Positions 58,197 to 64,000 of a stretch of DNA of 64,000 nt are shown here, piece by piece. The DNA comes from an uncultured Collinsella sp. (GTDB lineage: Bacteria; Actinomycetota; Coriobacteriia; Coriobacteriales; Coriobacteriaceae): NCBI GenBank assembly GCA_902494245.1, contig CABUSR010000006.1, forward strand, positions 1 to 64,000, read 5' to 3'. How positions within the stretch are numbered: the first letter of the stretch is position 1; the number at the start of each line of letters is the position of its first letter. Under the pieces are notes generated by a model. It was not told the DNA's origin. It made no database searches and saw nothing but the letters and a program-made list of their open reading frames with translations. Both the position numbers and the translations under genes were made by a program.

Positions 58197-59036
58197 ATGT
58201 ATAAGATCCTGGAGAAGACGCAGTTCTCGGAGAAGGTGTTCAAGTTCCGCATCGAGGCGCCCGCAATCGCCAAGCATGCGCACGCTGGACAGTTCCTCAT
58301 GGTCCGCGCCAACGAGACGGGCGAGCGCGTCCCGTTTACCCTGGCCGGCTGGAACGGTGACGAGGGCTGGGTCGAGTTCATCTTCATGGTGATCGGCAAG
58401 ACCACCGAGATGCTGTCCACCTACGAGGCCGGCGAGTCGCTGCGCGACGTCGTGGGCCCGCTGGGCGTTCCCACCGAGATGGCCGAGGGCCCCTGCGCCG
58501 TCATTGGTGGCGGCGTCGGCCTGGCAATTGCCTTCCCGGTCGCCAAGCACCTGGTCGAGACCGGTCACGAGGTGCATGCCATCATGGGCGCCCGCACCAA
58601 GGACCTCCTGCTCATGGAGGACCAGTTCCGCGAACTCCTCGACGAGGACCACATCCACATCACTACCGATGACGGTTCCTACGGCGAGCAGGGCGTTGTC
58701 ACCGCTCCGCTGGAGCGTCTGCTGCAGGACAAGGCCGTGAGCCAGGTCTTCTGCGTCGGCCCCGTTCCGATGATGAAGTTCTCGACCCTCACCGCCCAGA
58801 AGTACGACACCCCCATCACCGCGTCCCTCAACCCCATCATGGTTGACGGCACCGGCATGTGCGGCTGCTGCCGCGTCGAGGTGGGCGGCGTGACCAAGTT
58901 CGCTTGCGTCGACGGCCCCGACTTCGATGCCACCCTGGTCGACTGGGATGACCTTCGTGCCCGCCAGGCCGCTTACCGTTCCGAAGAGGGCGAGTCCCTC
59001 AAGGCCTATGAGGAAAAGAGCTGCGCATGCCACTAG
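58197..59036 (+). CDS. NfnA/PyrK-type FAD- and NAD(H)-binding subunit
   Basis: The 279-aa ferredoxin-NADP reductase-type subunit has a beta-barrel FAD domain (about 1-95), an NAD-binding domain (GGGVGLAIAFPVAKHL, about 103) and a [2Fe-2S] motif D-G-T-G-M-C-G-C-C-R-V with a later Cys (about 218-240). It is the small subunit of NADH-dependent reduced ferredoxin:NADP+ oxidoreductase (NfnAB) or of sulfide dehydrogenase. Its end overlaps the next gene by 10 nt. Confidence 0.88.
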   Translation: MYKILEKTQFSEKVFKFRIEAPAIAKHAHAGQFLMVRANETGERVPFTLAGWNGDEGWVEFIFMVIGKTTEMLSTYEAGESLRDVVGPLGVPTEMAEGPCAVIGGGVGLAIAFPVAKHLVETGHEVHAIMGARTKDLLLMEDQFRELLDEDHIHITTDDGSYGEQGVVTAPLERLLQDKAVSQVFCVGPVPMMKFSTLTAQKYDTPITASLNPIMVDGTGMCGCCRVEVGGVTKFACVDGPDFDATLVDWDDLRARQAAYRSEEGESLKAYEEKSCACH

Positions 59037-60436
59037 TTAACGGTCGTTTCGTTGCCGATATGAAGTCGCCCCGCACCCCCGATAACGAGGAGCCGGCTGC
59101 CGAGCGCGCCTGCGACTTCCGCCCCGTCGACAAGGGCTTCACCGAGGAGATGGCGCTGGCCGAGGCCGAGCGCTGCCTCAACTGCAAGAAGCCGTTCTGT
59201 GTTGAGGGCTGCCCCGTCAACATCAACATCCCCCGCTTTATCGAGCAGATCCGCGAGAAGGACTTCGGCGGCGCTCTCGATACCATCCGCGAGGACTCCA
59301 TGCTTCCCGCCATCTGCGGTCGCGTCTGCCCGCAGGAGAACCAGTGCGAGGGCAAGTGCATCCGTGGTAAGAAGTCCGAGCCCGTGGCCATCGGCCAGCT
59401 CGAGCGCTTCCTGGGTGACCGCCCCGAGCTCGCCTCCAAGCCCAAGATGGCCCCCAAGAACGGCAAGAAGGTCGCCGTCGTCGGCTCCGGCCCGTCCGGC
59501 ATCACCTGCGCCGGCGAGCTCGCCCGCAACGGCTTTGACGTTACCGTCTTCGAGGCCTTCTTCACCGGCGGCGGCGTGCTGGTTTATGGCATCCCCGAGT
59601 TCCGTCTGCCCAAGGCGGTCGTCAAGCGCGAGATTGACGGCCTGGAGGACATGGGCGTCAAGTTTGAGTACAACTCCGTCGTGGGCAACATGGCCACGGC
59701 CGAGGAGCTGTTCGAGCAGGGCTTCGACGCCATCTACGTGGCGACCGGCGCTGGCCTGCCCAAGTTCCTCAACGTCCCCGGCGAGAACCTGCCCAACGTC
59801 TTCTTCGCAAACGAGTACCTCACCCGCGTGAACCTGATGAAGGCCAACAAGTTCCCCGAGTACGACACCCCCACCAAGCACGGCAAGAACGTCGTTGTCT
59901 TTGGTGGCGGCAACGTGGCTATGGACGCCGTCCGTACCGCCAAGCGTCTGGGCGCCGAGCACGCCATCATCGCTTACCGCCGTACCGAGGACGAGATGCC
60001 CTGCCGTCGCGCCGAGCTGCACCATGCCAAGGCCGAGGGCGTCGAGGTTCTGCCGCTCGTCTCCCCGCTCGAGTTTGTCGCTGGCGAGGACGGCTCCGTG
60101 TGCGCCGTCAAGGTCCAGAAGATGGAACTCGGCGAGCCCGACGAGTCCGGCCGTCGTCGCCCGGTGCCCATCGAGGGCGCCATCGAGGAGATCCCCTGCG
60201 ACGTCGCTATTTCGGCTATCGGCACCAACGCCAACCCCTTCGCAAAGAAGATCGGCGGCAAGATGGAGCTCAACAAGTGGGGCTACATCGTTGCCGACGA
60301 GGAGACCGGCCAGACCACCGATCCCCGCATCTGGGCTGGCGGCGACATCGTCACCGGTGCCGCTACGGTCATTCTGGCGATGGGCGCCGGCAAGAAGGCC
60401 GCCGCTTCCATCACCAAGAGCCTGCTGGGCGAGTAA
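59027..60436 (+). CDS. NfnB / glutamate-synthase-small-subunit-type flavoprotein
   Basis: The 469-aa protein has two N-terminal [4Fe-4S] motifs (CLNCKKPFCVEGCP and CGRVCPQENQCEGKC, about 46-110), FAD (GSGPSGITCAGEL, about 150) and NADPH (GGGNVAMDAVRTA, about 290) binding domains, and GGDIVTGAATVILAMGAGK at the C-terminus. Fused to no glutaminase and paired with an FNR-type subunit, it is best read as NfnB, the electron-bifurcating transhydrogenase subunit. In anaerobes NfnAB connects ferredoxin, NADH and NADPH; here it complements the Ech hydrogenase. Confidence 0.88.
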   Translation: MPLVNGRFVADMKSPRTPDNEEPAAERACDFRPVDKGFTEEMALAEAERCLNCKKPFCVEGCPVNINIPRFIEQIREKDFGGALDTIREDSMLPAICGRVCPQENQCEGKCIRGKKSEPVAIGQLERFLGDRPELASKPKMAPKNGKKVAVVGSGPSGITCAGELARNGFDVTVFEAFFTGGGVLVYGIPEFRLPKAVVKREIDGLEDMGVKFEYNSVVGNMATAEELFEQGFDAIYVATGAGLPKFLNVPGENLPNVFFANEYLTRVNLMKANKFPEYDTPTKHGKNVVVFGGGNVAMDAVRTAKRLGAEHAIIAYRRTEDEMPCRRAELHHAKAEGVEVLPLVSPLEFVAGEDGSVCAVKVQKMELGEPDESGRRRPVPIEGAIEEIPCDVAISAIGTNANPFAKKIGGKMELNKWGYIVADEETGQTTDPRIWAGGDIVTGAATVILAMGAGKKAAASITKSLLGE

Positions 60437-60467
60437 TCACCCGCAGCGCTAGCCATCAAACGGCAAA

Positions 60468-60503
60468 GTCCCCGTCGAGCACACGCCCGGCGGGGACTTT
60501 TTT
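60468..60503 (+). terminator. Rho-independent terminator after nfnB
   Basis: The stem GTCCCCG / CGGGGAC is followed by TTTTTT. Confidence 0.85.
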
Positions 60504-60519
60504 CTATGCCGGCCGCCTC

Positions 60520-60556
60520 AACCACCACAAAGGGGACATGCGCCTTTGTGGTGGTT
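60520..60556. terminator. Hairpin between converging genes
   Basis: The perfect 14-bp stem AACCACCACAAAGG / CCTTTGTGGTGGTT encloses GGGACATGC-like sequence, just past the stop of the minus-strand kinase-like gene. It contains another GGGGACA repeat. Confidence 0.5.
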
Positions 60557-60564
60557 TTGGTCGG

Positions 60565-61188
60565 CTAGCCTTCGAGTTGGGCCACCTTGTAGCGGTAGGC
60601 CGCGGCGATGACGTCCCTGCAGCCTTCGCGGCCCAGCTTGGCGCGGTTGACGACGATGTCTTTACCGCTCGTCATCTTCCACTTTCCGGCACTGTAGCGC
60701 TTATAGAACGCCTCGCGCGCCTTCTGCTGCTGTTTGACCAGCTTGGCGCCCTTCTTTTTGTTAAGGCCACGCTTCTTGCGCACAATCTCGACGCGGTCCT
60801 CAAAGGGTGCGGTCACCAACACGGCAATGTGGTTGGGGTTGTTGCGCAGCAGGTAATCGGACAGACGGCCTTCGATAATGCAACTCTCGGTCTCGCCCAG
60901 ATCCAAAATCACCTGGCTCATCTTTTGGAACAACTTATCCGAGTACGAACGCGCATCGTAGCGGTCGGGCAGAAACGCCATGTTCTCCACGGCCAGACGC
61001 TCATCATAGGCGGCCATCTTATCGAGCGACTCGCCCGCGCGCAGCGACGCACGTACCAGCAGCTCGTTATCGTACAGCGGAATCCCCAACTCGTCGGCAA
61101 GCATGCGGCCAATCTCGTGGCCCTCGGCGCCAAAGTCGCGCGCGATGGTAATGACCACAGGATTCTTCTTATTCTCCAGATCGCTCAT
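60565..61188 (-). CDS. Cytidylate kinase-like family protein
   Basis: The 207-aa P-loop kinase-like protein begins VVITIARDFGAEGHEIGRML, where the usual GxxGxGKS loop has become G-A-E-G-H-E-I-G, as in the cytidylate-kinase-2 family of Firmicutes and Actinobacteria. Further features are a basic LID region (RKKRGLNKKKGAKLVKQQQ, about 137-155) and a C-terminal YRYKVAQLEG. The substrate of this family is not established. It is monocistronic, followed by a hairpin. Confidence 0.85.
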   Translation of the reverse strand: MSDLENKKNPVVITIARDFGAEGHEIGRMLADELGIPLYDNELLVRASLRAGESLDKMAAYDERLAVENMAFLPDRYDARSYSDKLFQKMSQVILDLGETESCIIEGRLSDYLLRNNPNHIAVLVTAPFEDRVEIVRKKRGLNKKKGAKLVKQQQKAREAFYKRYSAGKWKMTSGKDIVVNRAKLGREGCRDVIAAAYRYKVAQLEG

Positions 61189-61254
61189 CGCGATTCCTTT
61201 CTAGCAAATGAGAAATAGGCGATTCCTGATTCCCATTTTGTCACTTACGACCGT

Positions 61255-61358
61255 CCTGGTTTCCCAAGTGCGGCAGATTGCCCCGAAAGAGGAGCGCCGC
61301 GTACTAAATGTACGCAAGCGACGATTGAGGGGCAAGGTGCCGTGCTTGGGGAAGCAGG
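61255..61358. repeat. Palindromic intergenic element near the amino-acid transporter
   Basis: A 104-bp imperfect palindrome (arms about 30 bp, 61255-61284 / 61329-61358; GATTGCCCC / GGGGCAAGG inner part). It has a central GCGTAC-TAAAT-GTACGC hairpin and lies directly after the minus-strand permease stop. It may work as a terminator or RNA-stabiliser. Confidence 0.6.
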
Positions 61359-61359
61359 G

Positions 61360-61998
61360 CTACGCTGCCACCATTCGCCTCTGATATGCGCGAACCAGCA
61401 GCGAGATACCAAAGTTGAGCACAAAGTACATCGCAAACACCAGGCCGTAGAGCATAAGCACCTGCGACAGGTCGATCGCGTGGGCCATCACCACGTTTGC
61501 CGTGTACATGAGCTCGGCCACGTTAATGCCCGAAAGATACGAGCTGTCCTTGATGACAGTCGTGCACTGGCTAAACAGCGCTGGAATGATCGTCTTAAAC
61601 GTCTGAGGCAGAATGATGTAGCGCATGGTGGCAAAGAAGCCAAAGCCCTGGCTCTGCGCTGCCTCAAACTGGCCGCGCGGAATCGAGTTGAGGCCGCCGC
61701 GCACAATCTCGGCCATAACAGCGCTGGTAAACAGCGTAAAGGCGATGGTCGAAATCACAATATCCAAACCCTGCACCGTAAAGTAGATAAACAGAATCCA
61801 CAGCAGGTTTGGCGTGCAACGGAACAGCTCGATATAGGCGCTCACCAAAATACGGAATGGACGGGGCGCATAGCTCTTAACGAGCGCCAGCACCGTGCCA
61901 AAGATGAGCGAGAAAAAAATCGACAGCGCCGAGATCTCGATTGTCTTAACAAAGCCGCCCCAAATGTAGAGCAGGTTGGTCGCGTTGAAGATTTCCAT
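61360..61998 (-). CDS. Polar amino-acid ABC transporter permease (second)
   Basis: The 212-aa permease of the HisM/GlnP family has five helices and the EAA loop (GQFEAAQSQGFGFFATMRYIILPQTFK, which contacts the ATPase). It starts 3 nt after the first permease stop. Together with that permease, the lipoprotein and the ATPase it forms an amino-acid importer. Confidence 0.92.
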   Translation of the reverse strand: MEIFNATNLLYIWGGFVKTIEISALSIFFSLIFGTVLALVKSYAPRPFRILVSAYIELFRCTPNLLWILFIYFTVQGLDIVISTIAFTLFTSAVMAEIVRGGLNSIPRGQFEAAQSQGFGFFATMRYIILPQTFKTIIPALFSQCTTVIKDSSYLSGINVAELMYTANVVMAHAIDLSQVLMLYGLVFAMYFVLNFGISLLVRAYQRRMVAA

Positions 61999-62001
61999 GC
62001 G

Positions 62002-62748
62002 CTAGGCCTCCTCTACGTTGTCGAGCCCCAGCTCGGCCAGGCTCACGCCGCGCGGACGCTCCTTGGAGCGGCGCTCGAGCCACTGCACCAGCATGGCGAG
62101 CGGAAAGCAGATGATGAAGTACATAAGGCAGCAGACGATGTATCCCTGCAGGTAACCGTACAGACTCACAAAGTTGTCGGAACGGTACATAAGGTCGCCG
62201 CCGGCCACGAGCGCCAGCACCGACGTGTTCTTGACCAGGTTGAGCGCCTGGTTACACAGCGGCGGCAGAATGATCTTGAATGTCTGGGGCAGCACGATGT
62301 ACCAGTATGCCTGCGCACGGGTGAAGCCCTGGCTCTGGGCCGCCTCCATCTGGCCGCGCGGAACTGCCTCGATACCAGTGCGGATGACCTCCGAAATGTA
62401 GGCCGCGTGATACAGGCCCACACCCAAGAAGCCCAGCACGAACGGCGCAATGCGCACCGGCTGGTCGGCACCGGTTATGGCCTGCAAAAACTGCGGACCG
62501 GCCATGTACATAAAGAGCACCTGCACGGGCAACGGGGTGTTCTGGTAAAACTCCACGTACACGCGGCTTATGGCGCGCAGCACGCGCGAACGAGTGGTAG
62601 AGAACACGCCCAGCAGCGTGCCCAGCACCAGCGACAGCAGCAGGCCGGCAACGACCACCTGCAGCGTCACGCCAAAGCCCTCCCAGAAGGGCCCCATGTT
62701 TTGGAATGTCGTCGACCAACGGTCGGCGTCAAATAATCCTTCGAGCAT
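62002..62748 (-). CDS. Polar amino-acid ABC transporter permease (first)
   Basis: The 248-aa HisM-family permease has five or six helices, GLYHAAYISEVIRTGIEAVP and the EAA loop GQMEAAQSQGFTRAQAYWY. ATG 62748 has AAGGA 6 nt upstream. It lies 25 nt downstream of the binding protein gene. Confidence 0.92.
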   Translation of the reverse strand: MLEGLFDADRWSTTFQNMGPFWEGFGVTLQVVVAGLLLSLVLGTLLGVFSTTRSRVLRAISRVYVEFYQNTPLPVQVLFMYMAGPQFLQAITGADQPVRIAPFVLGFLGVGLYHAAYISEVIRTGIEAVPRGQMEAAQSQGFTRAQAYWYIVLPQTFKIILPPLCNQALNLVKNTSVLALVAGGDLMYRSDNFVSLYGYLQGYIVCCLMYFIICFPLAMLVQWLERRSKERPRGVSLAELGLDNVEEA

Positions 62749-62773
62749 TTGATTCCTTCCTTGGACGATGCGC

Positions 62774-63649
62774 CTATACAAGACCCCAGGTCTTGACCTC
62801 TTGGTCGAGCCAGCCGTCGGCCAGGCGATCGCAAATCACCTGATCGACCACGGCCGAAAGGTCGCAGCCCTTCTTGGTCGCCACGCCGTAGCCCTGCTCA
62901 CCAAACTTGACCTCGGGCTGCAGCAGCTCAACGGTCTCGTTCATGTAACCGGCCAGCGTGGAGCGGTCCATGGCAAAGACGTCGATATTGCCGGCGTCGA
63001 GCGAACTCTTGATGATGGGGTAGCCGCTAAAGGCCCTAAACTCGGGCTTGCAGCTAAAGCCGTTGTCCTTGATCATCTGCTCGATCAGGCCCTGCGTGGT
63101 GGCACCCTGGCTCACGCCAATGACCTTGCCGTCCAGGTCCTCAATCGAGGTAAAGCCCGAACGCTTCTTGACCATGAGTCCCACGTAGTCGGTGCGGTAC
63201 GGCGTCGAGAAATCCCAGCTCTTCTTGCGCTCGTCGGTGATGGTGTAGGTCGCCGCGACCACGTCAAGTTGGCCGTTATCGATCAGCGGGCCGCGCGTCT
63301 TGGGCGTTACGTCGGTAAACTCGACAAGCTCCTGAGCGCGAGCCTCCTTGTAGCTCACGCCAAAGACGGCAGCGGCGATCTGGTAGCACAAATCGACTTC
63401 CATGCCCTCAAAGCTGCCCTTGGCGGTGTCGTAGTAGCCGTAGCCGGGAACGTCCTTCTTAACGCCGGCATTCAGATGGCCACGCGACTTAATGGCCGCA
63501 AGCTTGGACCCCTTGTCGGAACCCTCGCCGCTGGTGGAGTTGCCGCAACCGGTAAGCGCGGCCCCCGTCAGCGCGAGCATGCCGGCGCCCGCCAGCTGCA
63601 AAAAGTGACGGCGCGACACGGCCGCCCTCGTCATATCCGTCATGTCCAT
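62774..63649 (-). CDS. Amino-acid ABC transporter substrate-binding lipoprotein
   Basis: The 291-aa extracytoplasmic solute-binding protein (SBP family 3) has a twin-arginine-like signal (SRRHFLQLAGAGML) combined with a lipobox L-T-G-C (Cys about 35), so it is probably a Tat- or Sec-exported lipoprotein. The mature domain contains FEGMEVDLCYQIA and QLDVVAATYTITDERKKSWDFS, typical for polar amino acids (Gln, Glu, His, Arg group). The start is uncertain (GTG 63652 or ATG 63649/63643). Confidence 0.88.
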   Translation of the reverse strand: MDMTDMTRAAVSRRHFLQLAGAGMLALTGAALTGCGNSTSGEGSDKGSKLAAIKSRGHLNAGVKKDVPGYGYYDTAKGSFEGMEVDLCYQIAAAVFGVSYKEARAQELVEFTDVTPKTRGPLIDNGQLDVVAATYTITDERKKSWDFSTPYRTDYVGLMVKKRSGFTSIEDLDGKVIGVSQGATTQGLIEQMIKDNGFSCKPEFRAFSGYPIIKSSLDAGNIDVFAMDRSTLAGYMNETVELLQPEVKFGEQGYGVATKKGCDLSAVVDQVICDRLADGWLDQEVKTWGLV

Positions 63650-63657
63650 CACCGCGC

Positions 63658-64000
63658 CTAGTGCAGAATCTTGGACAGGAACTCGCGGCAGCGCGGGTTC
63701 TCGGGATTATCGAAGAAGTGCTCGGGCGTGCCCTCCTCCAGGATGCGGCCGTCCTCCATAAAGATGACGCGGTCGGCCACCTGGCGCGCAAAGCCCATCT
63801 CGTGCGTCACGCAGATCATGGTGATGTCCTCCTGCGCGAGCTCAATCATAACGTCCAGAACCTCCTGGACCATCTCGGGGTCGAGCGCCGAGGTCGGCTC
63901 GTCAAACAGGATGATGGGCTGCTTGGTGCACAGGGCACGGGCGATGGCGATGCGCTGCTGCTGACCGCCCGAGAGATTCTGCGGATACTCGCCGGCCTTA
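63658..64000 (-). CDS. Amino-acid ABC transporter ATPase (partial, 3' part)
   Basis: The coding region runs off the window end; about 113 C-terminal residues are visible. The signature LSGGQQQR lies at the very edge, then Walker B IILFDEPTSALDPEMV and H-loop VTHEMGFARQVADR. These are GlnQ/HisP-type features. Its stop is 8 nt before the binding protein ATG, making it the first known gene of the operon. Confidence 0.92.
   Translation of the reverse strand, partial: KAGEYPQNLSGGQQQRIAIARALCTKQPIILFDEPTSALDPEMVQEVLDVMIELAQEDITMICVTHEMGFARQVADRVIFMEDGRILEEGTPEHFFDNPENPRCREFLSKILH

Overview
The window is a high-GC, gene-dense bacterial chromosome segment. I read it as Coriobacteriia (Actinomycetota), most likely Collinsella or a close relative. 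The reasons are an Nramp-related Mg2+ transporter paired with an MgtE-type sensor protein, an Ech-type group 4 [NiFe] hydrogenase together with an NfnAB-like transhydrogenase (anaerobic, ferredoxin-based metabolism), an LPXTG-anchored pilin-like giant protein, and many short palindromic intergenic repeats. The assignment rests on recognition, not on a database search.

Region by region. 1-9.4 kb (minus strand): Mg2+ transport pair, a degenerate polysaccharide deacetylase, a cell-envelope cluster (PRC-barrel, YtxH), a stand-alone homologue of the cyanophycin synthetase N-domain, a CorC-type DUF21/CBS protein and a hemolysin III protein. 9.5-21 kb: alpha/beta hydrolase under a promoter with two palindromic operators, a DUF362 ferredoxin protein, a FtsX-type ABC exporter, and an ABC-2 exporter (one ATPase, two permeases) divergent from a NarL-type two-component system. 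21-29.6 kb: one 2456-residue LPTTG surface protein with a vWA domain and about 13 pilin-type repeats, bracketed in mirror order by four related palindromic elements. 29.6-35.2 kb: Ech hydrogenase operon in the order (AB fused)-C-D-E-F. 35.4-38.3 kb: orphan HTH protein and an enoate reductase with an Fe-S cluster.

38.65-43.83 kb: a 5.1-kb AT-richer integrative element inserted into the 3' half of an initiator tRNA gene, with 52-bp perfect attachment repeats, a tyrosine integrase, an excisionase-like protein, a serine recombinase, iteron-like repeats and cargo of unknown function. 43.8-64 kb: the reconstituted initiator tRNA, CoaX, a degenerate biotin-ligase-like protein, a FolP-FolK fusion with a long insert, a sirtuin, exonuclease III, an ECF vitamin-type transporter (T, fused A-A', S), GlmU, Prs, a Vsr/DUF559-like nuclease-fold protein bracketed by two copies of a 200-bp palindromic element, Pth, NfnAB, a cytidylate-kinase-like protein and a polar amino-acid ABC transporter cut by the window end.

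How parts work together: Ech hydrogenase and NfnAB would both act on ferredoxin, linking H2, ion gradient and NAD(P)H pools. The NarL two-component system probably controls the divergent exporter. The most unusual material is the set of palindromic elements that pair up around single genes (the giant surface protein and the nuclease-like gene), the fused EchAB subunit, the stand-alone cyanophycin-synthetase-like N-domain and the tRNA-integrated element.
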